A stretch of 20,366 bases of DNA from a virus: IMG/VR virus record IMGVR_UViG_3300025598_000230, positions 1-20,366 of that record; one strand, written 5' to 3'. The notes under the pieces are model-generated. The model was not told the DNA's origin, searched no databases, and was given only the letters and a program-made list of their open reading frames with translations. Shown here in pieces: positions 6,641 to 13,704 of this stretch (position 1 is the stretch's first letter; each line of letters begins with the position of its first letter). Made by a program: the position numbers and the translations under genes.

Positions 6641-7351
6641 ATGGCTCGCAGTACTTTTTCAGGCCCGATTTTATCTGGCGCTAATCGTTTTGGCCCACAA
6701 CGTGACGTTGGCTACTCTGTTTTAACACAACAAGCATTTTTAGACTTTGCAGTAACAACTCCAGGAACTGCTAACTACAGTGGTACATCTGGCGTATTTG
6801 TTTCATCAAATAATATTCCAAATACCGTAGCTACAATTTGGACTCCACAAAACGGTTCTTATAGTAACAGTGGTCCTACAGTAGCATCTGCTCCTACAGC
6901 TGATGCAACAGGTACAGCTTATCGTGGCGCAGTATTTTTACTCCCACAAGGTTCAAATATTACTGACGTTATTGTTGATGTTGGTGCTATGCCAGCTGAC
7001 AATGCTGGTTCTCCAGTAACTGTTACATCAATTCAACCATACATCTCAAACAACTTTGCTACATCAACAGGTGTATATGGTGTTATGTCTGCTATTACTT
7101 CAGCAGGTCGTGGTACTGCAACATTTACAGGTACTACATTAGATAACGCTAATGGTACATTATCAGACGTTCAAAACATTCAACCTGGTACTCAACCTAC
7201 ATGGTTCTCACAAGTTGTTGTTACCTTAAAAATGACTGCTACAAGTTTAGGTACTTTAGCATCAGGTCAAATCAATATTACTCTTAAGTATGCTCAACAA
7301 GATCTTAATATTGGTAATGGTACAACATACCCATATGGTAACTTTGATTAA
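6641..7351 (+). CDS. Probable virion structural protein
   Basis: A 236-residue beta-rich protein (many Thr, Ser, Gly, Ala). It begins ARSTFSGPILSGANRFGPQR, a start I recall from structural proteins coded just after the capsid gene in environmental podovirus-like phages. The middle has VFLLPQGSNITDVIVDVGAM (about 106-125), and the C-terminus has INITLKYAQQDLNIGNG. No signal peptide or membrane segment is seen. It has a weak AGGA ribosome binding site nine bases before the ATG, an 80-base structured leader with its own candidate promoter, and a terminator after it. It may be a capsid decoration or head-fibre protein, inferred from position and composition. Confidence 0.7.
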   Translation: MARSTFSGPILSGANRFGPQRDVGYSVLTQQAFLDFAVTTPGTANYSGTSGVFVSSNNIPNTVATIWTPQNGSYSNSGPTVASAPTADATGTAYRGAVFLLPQGSNITDVIVDVGAMPADNAGSPVTVTSIQPYISNNFATSTGVYGVMSAITSAGRGTATFTGTTLDNANGTLSDVQNIQPGTQPTWFSQVVVTLKMTATSLGTLASGQINITLKYAQQDLNIGNGTTYPYGNFD

Positions 7352-7362
7352 TTAATCTGATT

Positions 7363-7384
7363 GGGGGTTTAACCGCCCCCTTTC
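7363..7384 (+). terminator. Probable intrinsic terminator after 6641 gene
   Basis: GGGGG (7363-7367) pairs with CCCCC (7376-7380) around an eight-base loop, followed by a short TTTCT tract. The T run is short, so it may only reduce read-through into the following genes, for which no separate promoter is evident. Confidence 0.6.
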
Positions 7385-7404
7385 TATAACTAAGGAGATT
7401 AATT

Positions 7405-7692
7405 ATGACAATGCAAACCGATATTAAATCAGCGCATACTAATACCTCAGCCGTGTTAGTAGCTTTTCGTACACGCCTAAGACAAATTACATTTAATAGT
7501 AATGGCACAGCAGGAACACTTATTCTTTATGATAATGCATCGTCTGCTTCAGGAAATGTTTTATGGCAATTTGATTTTGGAGCTAACGTGATAGCTGTAC
7601 CTGTATTGTTACCAGGTGAAGGTATACTTGCTTACAATGGTATTTATGCTTCATTAACTAATGCCAATTCATGTACTATTTGTTACGGATAA
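7405..7692 (+). CDS. Small conserved structural-type phage protein
   Basis: A 95-residue protein with short beta strands and no membrane segment: MTMQTDIKSAHTNTSAVLVA, then RTRLRQITFNSNGTAGTLIL and ASSASGNVLWQFDFG, ending in GEGILAYNGIYASLTNANS. I recall this general form (a small single-domain protein ending 'GxGIxxxxGxYAxLT') from virion-protein regions of environmental phages, where function is unassigned. Start choice is supported by AAGGAG upstream. It sits four bases before the holin-like gene, so it may be part of a late operon. Confidence 0.65.
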   Translation: MTMQTDIKSAHTNTSAVLVAFRTRLRQITFNSNGTAGTLILYDNASSASGNVLWQFDFGANVIAVPVLLPGEGILAYNGIYASLTNANSCTICYG

Positions 7693-7696
7693 TATT

Positions 7697-7888
7697 ATGA
7701 TTTCTCATTTACATGAAAGTACAAAACAAGCTATAGATACAGCATCAACTATTACAGTCGTAGGAACTATTATGAATTGGTTACCAGCAGCAGCTGCTTT
7801 ATGGACAATTGTATGGACATCAATTCGTATTTATGAAACTAAAACTGTACAAGACTGGATCAAATCTAGGAAAAATAAAAATGCCTAG
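7697..7888 (+). CDS. Holin-like small membrane protein
   Basis: A 63-residue protein with one long or two short hydrophobic segments (about residues 13-39, STITVVGTIMNWLPAAAALW, continuing TIVWTSI), a charged N-terminus with ISHLHESTKQAID, and a basic C-terminal tail (IKSRKNKNA). This layout matches small holins that perforate the inner membrane to time lysis. I chose the ATG at 7697, not the in-frame ATG at 7661, because 7661 lies inside the upstream gene and adds only a shadow-coded extension. The 3' end overlaps the next gene by 8 bases. No endolysin is seen beside it, so the holin role is by similarity and architecture only. Confidence 0.6.
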   Translation: MISHLHESTKQAIDTASTITVVGTIMNWLPAAAALWTIVWTSIRIYETKTVQDWIKSRKNKNA

Positions 7889-8267
7889 TGTATCTAAAAA
7901 ACAACATAACCTAATGGCAGCTGTGGCTAAAAATCCTAAGTTTGCTAAAAAAGTAGGTATTCCTCAATCCGTTGGTAAAGATTTTGCAACTGCCGATAAA
8001 GGTAAGACATTTAAAAAAGGCGGTGTATCATTAGCCGTTGGACGTGGTGAAAAACTTCCAGTATCTAAAGGTGCTGGACTTACTGCTAAAGGTCGTGCTA
8101 AATATAATGCTGCAACAGGATCTCATTTAAAAGCTCCTCAACCACAAGGTGGTCCTCGCAAGAGATCATTTTGTGCTAGGATGTCTGGAATGCCTGGTCC
8201 TATGAAAGACGAAAAAGGTCGTCCTACACGTAAGGCAGCATCGCTTAAACGATGGAATTGTAAATAG
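7881..8267 (+). CDS. Basic phage protein with two joined conserved blocks
   Basis: A 128-residue very basic protein of unknown function. It appears to join two blocks I recall from phage genomes. The first is an N-terminal block of about 45 residues (SKKQHNLMAAVAKNPKFAKK, then GIPQSVGKDFATADKG). The second is a C-terminal block (KLPVSKGAGLTAKGRAKYNA, then GPRKRSFCARMSGMPG and MKDEKGRPTRKAASLKRWNC) of an uncharacterised phage family. The start at 7881 is chosen over the in-frame ATG at 7809, which lies inside the holin-like gene; AGGA lies shortly before 7881. Both blocks are rich in Lys/Arg, so nucleic-acid contact or head packaging is possible but unproven. Confidence 0.65.
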   Translation: MPSVSKKQHNLMAAVAKNPKFAKKVGIPQSVGKDFATADKGKTFKKGGVSLAVGRGEKLPVSKGAGLTAKGRAKYNAATGSHLKAPQPQGGPRKRSFCARMSGMPGPMKDEKGRPTRKAASLKRWNCK

Positions 8268-8275
8268 GAGATACA

Positions 8276-8749
8276 ATGGAAGATGATATTAAGCAAGATA
8301 AAAAGCTTATTAAACGAGCTTTTGGAATGCATGATAAGCAAGAACACAAAGGTCAACATACCGATTTATCTAAACTAAAAACAGGTGGAAAAATTATGAA
8401 GAAACACAAAATGAAAGAAGGAAGCGCTGCAGAAGAACGTGGCGAAAGCAAAGCTTTTGAAGCTAAAGAAGACGAATCAAAAGAAATGCGTAAAGGCGGT
8501 AAAGTTAAAAAAATGGCTAAAGGTGGTATGGCTGAAGTTATGGGTCCAAAATCAATGTCTAAAGATGTTGAAGCTGGTTCTAATAAACTTAAAAGCTTTG
8601 GTGAATCTAAAGTTCAAAAACGTGGTGATACTAAAGGTAAAAACTTAGGTGATTCAGGTCCAACAAGAATGTGCGGTGGTGGTATGAAGAAAATGGCACG
8701 TGGTGGTGGTATTGAATCTAAAGGCAAAACTAGAGGACGTTTCTGCTAA
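8276..8749 (+). CDS. Basic Lys/Gly-rich protein with repeated C-terminal tag
   Basis: A 157-residue, highly charged protein of unknown function, probably poorly folded. The N-terminus (about 5-37: IKQDKKLIKRAFGMHDKQEH, then TDLSKL) is a block I recall from other phage small proteins. The middle is Lys/Glu-rich with repeated KGGK/KGGM turns. Two motifs shared with neighbouring genes are visible: KRGDTKGKNLGDSGP (115-129), nearly identical to one in the gene at 11200, and the C-terminal tag RGGGIESKGKTRGRFC (142-157), like the ends of the genes at 8752 and 10361. A good AGGAG ribosome binding site is present. Role unknown. Confidence 0.6.
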   Translation: MEDDIKQDKKLIKRAFGMHDKQEHKGQHTDLSKLKTGGKIMKKHKMKEGSAAEERGESKAFEAKEDESKEMRKGGKVKKMAKGGMAEVMGPKSMSKDVEAGSNKLKSFGESKVQKRGDTKGKNLGDSGPTRMCGGGMKKMARGGGIESKGKTRGRFC

Positions 8750-8751
8750 TC

Positions 8752-8964
8752 ATGGCTAAAGATGATTATAAAGGTCCAACACCAGAAGAAATGGATCGAG
8801 CAGCTAGAATGATGGAAAAAAATATTCCTCCAGTTGCTCCATCTAAACTAGAACCAAAAGCTCCAGTACCTCCTGTTACTATATCAGTTAAAAAAGCTAA
8901 AGGTGGTAAAGTTAGAGGTCATGGTATGGAATCAAAAGGTAAAACAAAAGGTAAATTTATTTAA
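8752..8964 (+). CDS. Small basic protein ending in shared tag
   Basis: A 70-residue protein with no recognised domain. The N-terminal half is helical and charged (TPEEMDRAARMMEKN), the middle is Pro-rich (about 29-45, with APVPPVTIS), and it ends in KGGKVRGHGMESKGKTKGKF, the clearest copy of the C-terminal tag shared with the 8276 and 10361 genes. It starts two bases after the previous stop; the best ribosome binding site (GAGGA) is about 14 bases upstream, so translation is probably coupled. Function unknown. Confidence 0.6.
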   Translation: MAKDDYKGPTPEEMDRAARMMEKNIPPVAPSKLEPKAPVPPVTISVKKAKGGKVRGHGMESKGKTKGKFI

Positions 8965-8975
8965 GGAGTAATAAA

Positions 8976-9164
8976 ATGGCTTATAAACATCATGATGAAC
9001 ATGTAACACAACACGAAGACGGTGGTCATAAACACCATTCAGATATGTATGGTAAACATGCAGCTGGTCATAAAAAACACGCTGACCATATTAAAGTTAT
9101 GGGTGCTGGTGCTGTAGAAGATCATGGCGATGAAGAAATGCCAACACACGGCAGAATGGACTAA
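8976..9164 (+). CDS. Histidine-rich small protein
   Basis: A 62-residue protein with 13 histidines, for example YKHHDEHVTQHEDGGHKHH and GKHAAGHKKHADHIKV. A strong AAGGAG ribosome binding site supports the start. Such His density often binds divalent metals (Ni, Zn, Cu), but no defined metal-binding fold is visible and the function is unknown. It sits among the small basic genes and reads with them as one unit. Confidence 0.6.
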   Translation: MAYKHHDEHVTQHEDGGHKHHSDMYGKHAAGHKKHADHIKVMGAGAVEDHGDEEMPTHGRMD

Positions 9165-9166
9165 AT

Positions 9167-9427
9167 ATGATGGCCTCTCGTGGTATGGGGGATGTAAATC
9201 TTTCAAAGATGCCAAAGGCCAAAAAGATTGTCCGAAAAGACAATCCTAATGATGTTGAAGTTTATAAAAAAGGCGGTGAGGTTTGGAATAAACCACGCCC
9301 TAAATCATTAGGTAAACCTAAACCATTGTCATCTGATAAAAAATCTAAAGCTAAAGCTATGGCTAAAGCAGCAGGAAGACCTTATCCAAATTTAGTAGAT
9401 AATATGAGAGCTGCAAAGCGTAAATAA
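9167..9427 (+). CDS. Small basic conserved phage protein
   Basis: An 86-residue, strongly basic protein ending GRPYPNLVDNMRAAKRK (about 70-86), a C-terminal pattern I recall from small proteins of many tailed phages. Before it are an IVRKDNPNDVEVYKKGG block and a KPRPKSLGKPKPL segment. Two ATGs in a row (9167, 9170) make the exact start uncertain. Its stop overlaps the start of the connector-type gene by one base (TAATG), implying coupled translation. No catalytic motif is visible. Confidence 0.6.
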   Translation: MMASRGMGDVNLSKMPKAKKIVRKDNPNDVEVYKKGGEVWNKPRPKSLGKPKPLSSDKKSKAKAMAKAAGRPYPNLVDNMRAAKRK

Positions 9428-10356
9428 TGGCATATACATCAGGTACATCTTCATTTAATTTAACTTTATCTGAAATCGTTGAAGAAGCTTTTGAACGATG
9501 TGGTAAAGAACTTCGCACGGGCTACGATTTAAGAACTGCCAGACGTTCACTTAATATACTTACTATTGAGTGGGCTAACAAAGGTATTAACCTATGGACT
9601 GTAGAAGAAGGTCAAATACCATTAGTTCAAGGTCAGATTAGTTATCCATTACCTGTAGATACTATTGATTTATTAGATCAAGTTATTCGTCAAAATGCAG
9701 GTACAACTAATCAAACTGATATCAACATAACACGTATTTCAGAAACAACATATTCAACGCTACCTAATAAATTAACACAAGGTAGACCTATTCAAGTATG
9801 GATTAACAGACAATCGGGGAATACTAATGCAACCACAGCTTTACTTTCTTCTTCTATTGGTGCTACTGATACTACTATTACAGTCAGTGATGCATCACAA
9901 CTTGCTGCCGCAGGGTTTATTCAGTTAGATACTGAAGTAATCTATTATGCAAATGTTACTGGCAACCAATTACAAAATTGTGCTCGTGGTCAAAACAATA
10001 CAACAGCTACTTCACATACAGCGGGTGTAGTTGTATATGTACCATGGCTACCATCTATTAATGTGTGGCCAACTCCAAATGCTGGTGGTAACTATGTATT
10101 TGTGTATTGGAGACTAAGACGTATACAAGATACAGGCGGTGGTGGTACATTTATTCAAGATATGCCATTTAGATTTATACCTGCTATGATTGCAGGATTA
10201 GCATACCACCTAAGCGTTAAATTAGATGGTGTAGATCCACAAAGGGTAATGGGTTTAAAACAAGTTTATGATGAAACATTTCAACTTGCAGCCGATGAAG
10301 ATCGTGAGAAAGCAAGCATTAGATTTGTTCCACGTAACATGAACTATTATAGGTAG
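9427..10356 (+). CDS. Head-tail connector/adaptor-like protein with inserted module
   Basis: Resembles head-completion or adaptor proteins that sit below the portal (P22 gp4-like in context). The N-terminal part is helical (LSEIVEEAFERCGKELRTGY, then ARRSLNILTIEWANKG, about 13-54), followed by a beta region with ISYPLPVDTIDLLD, a strand segment YVFVYWRLRRIQD (about 223-235), and a helical C-terminus with AMIAGLAYHLSVKLDG. About residues 134-206 (bases 9826-10044) look inserted: a Thr/Ser-rich module with TTITVSDASQL and LDTEVIYYANVTGNQLQN, ending where the family-like sequence resumes (PSINVWPTPNAGG). The start overlaps the previous stop by one base. Confidence 0.65.
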   Translation: MAYTSGTSSFNLTLSEIVEEAFERCGKELRTGYDLRTARRSLNILTIEWANKGINLWTVEEGQIPLVQGQISYPLPVDTIDLLDQVIRQNAGTTNQTDINITRISETTYSTLPNKLTQGRPIQVWINRQSGNTNATTALLSSSIGATDTTITVSDASQLAAAGFIQLDTEVIYYANVTGNQLQNCARGQNNTTATSHTAGVVVYVPWLPSINVWPTPNAGGNYVFVYWRLRRIQDTGGGGTFIQDMPFRFIPAMIAGLAYHLSVKLDGVDPQRVMGLKQVYDETFQLAADEDREKASIRFVPRNMNYYR

Positions 10357-10360
10357 TAAA

Positions 10361-10756
10361 ATGGCTGATTTAGATAAAAGCATTAAAGATGCTATTGATG
10401 AAATAAAGATGGAAGATAGGACTAATAATCCTAGCCCTGAACAAAGAAGAATAACAGCTAAAAAAGGACCATTAGCTTTATCAGAAACATTTGAAGAAGG
10501 TAGTAGATATCCAGCTACTAAAGCTGCTTATACATCAAAAAGTGGTCGTAGTTATAGCAGTGAATATAATCCTAACGATAAGTCTTTAGAGTTTGCTACA
10601 GAAAATGGTGGAGTTGAACCAAGCGTAAACTTAAGCAAAGGCAAAATTGGATTTGGATTAAAAGTTCCACTAAAAAAAGGTGGAGCAGTTAAAGCCAAAA
10701 GAATACGTGGACACGGTATTGAAAAACGTGGTAAAACTAGAGGTAGATTTATATAA
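10361..10756 (+). CDS. Hypothetical protein ending in shared tag
   Basis: A 131-residue protein of unknown function. An acidic, helical N-terminus (DLDKSIKDAIDEIKMED) is followed by a segment of short strands (about 55-95, with SGRSYSSEYNPNDKSLEFAT). It ends in IRGHGIEKRGKTRGRFI, matching the C-terminal tag of the 8276 and 8752 genes although a connector gene lies between them. The tag is conserved as protein with synonymous differences in DNA, suggesting selection. The stop overlaps the next start by one base. Confidence 0.6.
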   Translation: MADLDKSIKDAIDEIKMEDRTNNPSPEQRRITAKKGPLALSETFEEGSRYPATKAAYTSKSGRSYSSEYNPNDKSLEFATENGGVEPSVNLSKGKIGFGLKVPLKKGGAVKAKRIRGHGIEKRGKTRGRFI

Positions 10757-11184
10757 TGCCTAGTAAATTTGCATCAGGCAAACACGCAATAGCGGAATGT
10801 GACCGTTGTGGTCAACGCTATAAATTAAAAGAGCTTAAAAAACAAACAATAAAAACAAAGCTCTACAATATTAAAGTATGCCCAAGTTGCTGGGACCCAG
10901 ATCATCCACAACTACAATTAGGTCTTTACCCTGTTAATGATCCACAGGCAGTTAGAGAACCAAGACCTGATGTATCATATTACCAATCAGGAAATAGTGG
11001 AGTTTTAACTAATCCTTCAGCAGGAACTAGTGTTGCTGGTTATGGTACTCCAGAAGGTGGTAGTAGAGTATTTCAATGGGGATGGGCTCCAGTAGGTGGA
11101 GCAAGATTATTTGATACAGTTCTTACACCTAATGACTTAATTGGACTTAGTGCTGTAGGAAGTGTTACAATAACAACAACTTAA
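10756..11184 (+). CDS. Phage protein with Cys4 zinc-ribbon-like motif
   Basis: A 142-residue protein with a likely metal site near the N-terminus: CDRC (15-18) and CPSC (42-45), with Asp49/His50 close after. The 23-residue gap and the surrounding basic strands (RYKLKELKKQ, TKLYNIKV) fit a zinc ribbon. The rest is Gly/Thr/Ser-rich with short strands (VAGYGTPEGGSRVFQWGWAP). The zinc site could help a small structural protein fold or bind nucleic acid, and I see no enzyme motif. I recall similar small Cys4 proteins beside connector genes in environmental phages, with no assigned role. Confidence 0.6.
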   Translation: MPSKFASGKHAIAECDRCGQRYKLKELKKQTIKTKLYNIKVCPSCWDPDHPQLQLGLYPVNDPQAVREPRPDVSYYQSGNSGVLTNPSAGTSVAGYGTPEGGSRVFQWGWAPVGGARLFDTVLTPNDLIGLSAVGSVTITTT

Positions 11185-11199
11185 ATTAGGAGAAGTAAA

Positions 11200-11394
11200 A
11201 TGGGTTTTAAATCAGGTGCTCAAGGCATTAACAAGACAGGTAAAACCAAAGGTAAAAACTTAGGTGATACAGGTCCTAACGTAGGTATTGAATCTGGTAA
11301 AGGTTCTAAAGGTGCATCAACAGTTACTGGCCAAGCTATGAGAGCTGTAGGTCGTAATCTAGCTCGTGCTAACAATCAAAAAAAGGGTAGATAA
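11200..11394 (+). CDS. Small Gly/Lys-rich protein with shared motif
   Basis: A 64-residue, very basic, glycine-rich protein, probably disordered. Residues 12-26 are KTGKTKGKNLGDTGP, almost identical to residues 115-129 of the 8276 product. The underlying DNA is also nearly identical (AAAGGTAAAAACTTAGG in both, continuing identically for a few more bases), which points to a recent duplication or copying of that segment. A clear TAGGAGA ribosome binding site precedes the start. Function unknown. Confidence 0.6.
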   Translation: MGFKSGAQGINKTGKTKGKNLGDTGPNVGIESGKGSKGASTVTGQAMRAVGRNLARANNQKKGR

Positions 11395-11396
11395 TT

Positions 11397-11714
11397 ATGG
11401 AAAAGAAAGTTAATCCAACTCCAGCAGGAGAGTATCCATTAGGTCACGCTAAAGAAAATAAAGACGCTAGTGCGTATACAGGTTTTGTATATCCATCAGG
11501 TGGTGGTGATGATATTGGAGTTTACAAACAACCACAAGATATCCAAGTCCCTAGTGAGATTTATGAACAAGGCACTAACACAAATCAAATGAATGTTTCT
11601 GCTGGCAATGCATCTAAAAATGCTTTCGCTCCAGAAAATAGATTTGGTCAAAAAGAAATGCGTGGATATGGTGCTGCAACTAAAGGTCGTAAAACTAGCG
11701 GTAAACAAGGATAA
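11397..11714 (+). CDS. Hypothetical protein with RGYGAATKG-type C-terminus
   Basis: A 105-residue, polar protein of unknown function. It ends QKEMRGYGAATKGRKTSGKQ followed by G, a degenerate relative of the C-terminal tag in the 8276, 8752 and 10361 products and of an RGxGAAxKG end I recall from phage small proteins. The body is Gly/Pro/Asn-rich (VYPSGGGDDIGVYKQP) with no predicted long helix. It follows the previous gene by two bases. Confidence 0.55.
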   Translation: MEKKVNPTPAGEYPLGHAKENKDASAYTGFVYPSGGGDDIGVYKQPQDIQVPSEIYEQGTNTNQMNVSAGNASKNAFAPENRFGQKEMRGYGAATKGRKTSGKQG

Positions 11715-11719
11715 TTCTA

Positions 11720-12643
11720 GTGAATTATTTAGAACTATACCAAGCAATTCAAGACTATAGCGAGAATACTGAGGCATTATTTGTCCAGAATATTCCTCGC
11801 TTTGTTCAAGAAGCTGAAGATAGAATTTATAATGCTGTTCAAATACCTGCATTACGTAAAAACGTATTAGGTAATATGACATCTGGCAATCAATATTTAT
11901 CAGTGCCTACAGATTATTTATCTACGTTTTCTATTGCTGTTATAGACTCTACAGGTACTTATAGCTATCTTTTAAATAAAGATGTTAACTTTATTAGAGA
12001 AGCCTATCCAAGTCCTACATCACAAGGAGTACCCCAATACTATGCATTGTTTGGTACTCAATATAGTGATTTAAATTCATTATCCTTTATACTAGGACCA
12101 ACACCTGATAGTAGTTATTCAACAGAATTACACTATTTTTACTACCCAGTTAGTATTGTACAAGGTGTTATTAGTGCTTTTGGTAGTATTACTGCAGGTT
12201 CTGGTTATGTAGCAGGATCATATGAAAATGTTCCTATGACTGGTGGTAATGGTACAGGTGCCATAGCTACAGTTGTAGTAGGTTCTACAGGAACAGTAAC
12301 TTCAGTAACTGTAGTTAATGGCGGTTCAAGTTATGTAGTTGGAGATGTATTATCTGTAAGTCCATCATATCTAGGTAATTCAGGTTCTAACTTTTCAGTT
12401 CCTGTAAATGCAATCAATAATCCTACAGGTACTTCATGGCTAGGTAATAATTATGATCCTGTATTATTTTATGGTGCTATGCGTGAAGCTATGCTTTTCA
12501 TGAAAGGCGAACAAGATTTAGTTACCTATTATGAACAAAAGTATCAAGAAGCTTTAGCACAACTTAAACGTCTTGGTGATGGTCTTGAACGTGGTGATGC
12601 ATACCGTGAAGGTCAAACTAAACTTAAATATAATAATCTATAA
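11720..12643 (+). CDS. Tail/connector adaptor-like protein, GTG start, inserted module
   Basis: Likely a second connector or tail-base protein. Its N-terminus is helical (YLELYQAIQDYSENTEAL, then IPRFVQEAEDRIYNAV). It then has a beta region (YLSVPTDYLSTFSIAV, LSFILGPTPDSSYSTELHY) and a helical end (PVLFYGAMREAMLFMKGEQD, then YYEQKYQEALAQLKRLGDGL). The start is a GTG at 11720 with AAGGA nine bases before; the first in-frame ATG lies about 52 codons on and would remove the conserved-looking helix. Residues 148-233 (bases 12161-12418) are a Gly/Ser/Thr-rich beta module (ITAGSGYVAGSYENVPMTGG) that resembles modules in the 13705 fibre and splits the otherwise family-like protein. Placed just before fibre genes. 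Confidence 0.65.
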   Translation: MNYLELYQAIQDYSENTEALFVQNIPRFVQEAEDRIYNAVQIPALRKNVLGNMTSGNQYLSVPTDYLSTFSIAVIDSTGTYSYLLNKDVNFIREAYPSPTSQGVPQYYALFGTQYSDLNSLSFILGPTPDSSYSTELHYFYYPVSIVQGVISAFGSITAGSGYVAGSYENVPMTGGNGTGAIATVVVGSTGTVTSVTVVNGGSSYVVGDVLSVSPSYLGNSGSNFSVPVNAINNPTGTSWLGNNYDPVLFYGAMREAMLFMKGEQDLVTYYEQKYQEALAQLKRLGDGLERGDAYREGQTKLKYNNL

Positions 12644-13071
12644 TGTCAATTATTCAAACGCAAACAACTACGTTTAAAGTTAATTTAGCTAGTGGAGCAG
12701 AAAACTTTAGTTCAACATCTACTAATGTTTATAAAATTGCTTTATACAATGGTAACGCTAGTTTAGATAGTACAACCACTGCATATACTTCTACTAATGA
12801 AGTTACAGGTACAGGATATACTGCAGGCGGACAAGTTTTAACAATAGTTCCTGTTGTAGGTGATACAACAAACAATACTGCCTTTTGGTCTTTTAATAAT
12901 GTAACTTGGTCTCCTGCAAGTTTTACAACATCAGGAGCTTTGATATATAATAGCGGCACAGGAGCATCCGTTGCTGTATTAAATTTTGGTAGTTCTAAAA
13001 CAGCACTAAATACATTTACAATAACATTTCCAACAGCAACATCATCATCTGCTGTTCTTCGTATAAGTTAA
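12643..13071 (+). CDS. Conserved virion structural-type protein
   Basis: A 142-residue beta-rich protein with a familiar build for phage head or tail-fibre genes: IIQTQTTTFKVNLASGAENF (about 3-22), VYKIALYNGNASLDS (about 29-43), TNEVTGTGYTAGGQVLTIVP (about 51-70), then ALIYNSGTGASVAVLNFG. I recall homologs as uncharacterised structural proteins in many tailed phages. The start overlaps the previous stop by one base (TAATG), so it is translationally coupled to the adaptor gene. Confidence 0.7.
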   Translation: MSIIQTQTTTFKVNLASGAENFSSTSTNVYKIALYNGNASLDSTTTAYTSTNEVTGTGYTAGGQVLTIVPVVGDTTNNTAFWSFNNVTWSPASFTTSGALIYNSGTGASVAVLNFGSSKTALNTFTITFPTATSSSAVLRIS

Positions 13072-13080
13072 GGAGTAATT

Positions 13081-13695
13081 ATGATTAGAGAAAAACAAGG
13101 CTCAGGTGATCACGCTATAGCCACATTAAATACCAGTGGAGTGACGAATGAATCATTTGGTATTGAAGGAAGATACCATGTTATTTGCCGTGATAAAGAT
13201 GGCAATTTAAAATGGGAAGAACAATTTGATAACCAAGTAGTGCAAGTAGGTAAGATTTTAATGCTTAATACCTTACTTTATACTGCATCTGGATATACTT
13301 TAGTAGGTCCATACTTAGGTTTAGTATCTGGTTCTTCAAATACATTCTCACCTACAGACACTATGACATCTCACACTGGATGGACAGAATTTACTAACTA
13401 CACAGTAGGTGGTTCAGCAGTGCGTGGTACAGCTGTATTTGCAACAGCAACTGGCAATAACAACACTACACCAGGTTCAAACATTGTAACCCTATCTGCA
13501 ACTGCTATTACATACACCATTACTGGTGCTGGTGGTACAGTAGGTGGATGTTTCTTAGTTACAGGAACAGGCGCAGTTAATACACAATCATCTACCACAG
13601 GTACTTTATATAGTGCTGGTGCATTTGGTACACCTAAAGCTACAACAGTAGGAGACACAGTAGCAGTCACATACTCCACAACTGCAACAAGTTAA
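13081..13695 (+). CDS. Conserved virion structural-type protein
   Basis: A 204-residue protein that begins with a domain I recall from phage tail or fibre proteins: RYHVICRDKDGNLKWEEQFD (about 31-50), NQVVQVGKILMLNTLL (about 51-66), PYLGLVSGSSNTFSPTDT (about 77-94) and HTGWTEFTNY. The second half is Thr/Gly/Ala-rich beta sequence (TVGGCFLVTGTGAVNTQSST). A strong AAGGAG ribosome binding site is present. Probably a tail or fibre component made with its neighbours; no enzymatic motif is visible. Confidence 0.65.
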   Translation: MIREKQGSGDHAIATLNTSGVTNESFGIEGRYHVICRDKDGNLKWEEQFDNQVVQVGKILMLNTLLYTASGYTLVGPYLGLVSGSSNTFSPTDTMTSHTGWTEFTNYTVGGSAVRGTAVFATATGNNNTTPGSNIVTLSATAITYTITGAGGTVGGCFLVTGTGAVNTQSSTTGTLYSAGAFGTPKATTVGDTVAVTYSTTATS

Positions 13696-13704
13696 GGAGC
13701 TTAA

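Noticed and set aside
7661-7696. Earlier in-frame ATG for the holin-like gene
   Set aside because: It lies inside the preceding gene and adds residues that do not look like a holin start; the ATG at 7697 directly follows the upstream stop.
7809-7880. Earlier in-frame ATG for the 7881 gene
   Set aside because: The added 24 residues are out-of-frame translation of the holin-like gene; the ATG at 7881 begins a recognised block with AGGA just upstream.
13398-13679. Long open frames on the - strand here and within other fibre genes
   Set aside because: They are mirror images of Thr/Ser/Gly/Val-rich coding on the + strand, without ribosome binding sites or recognisable products.
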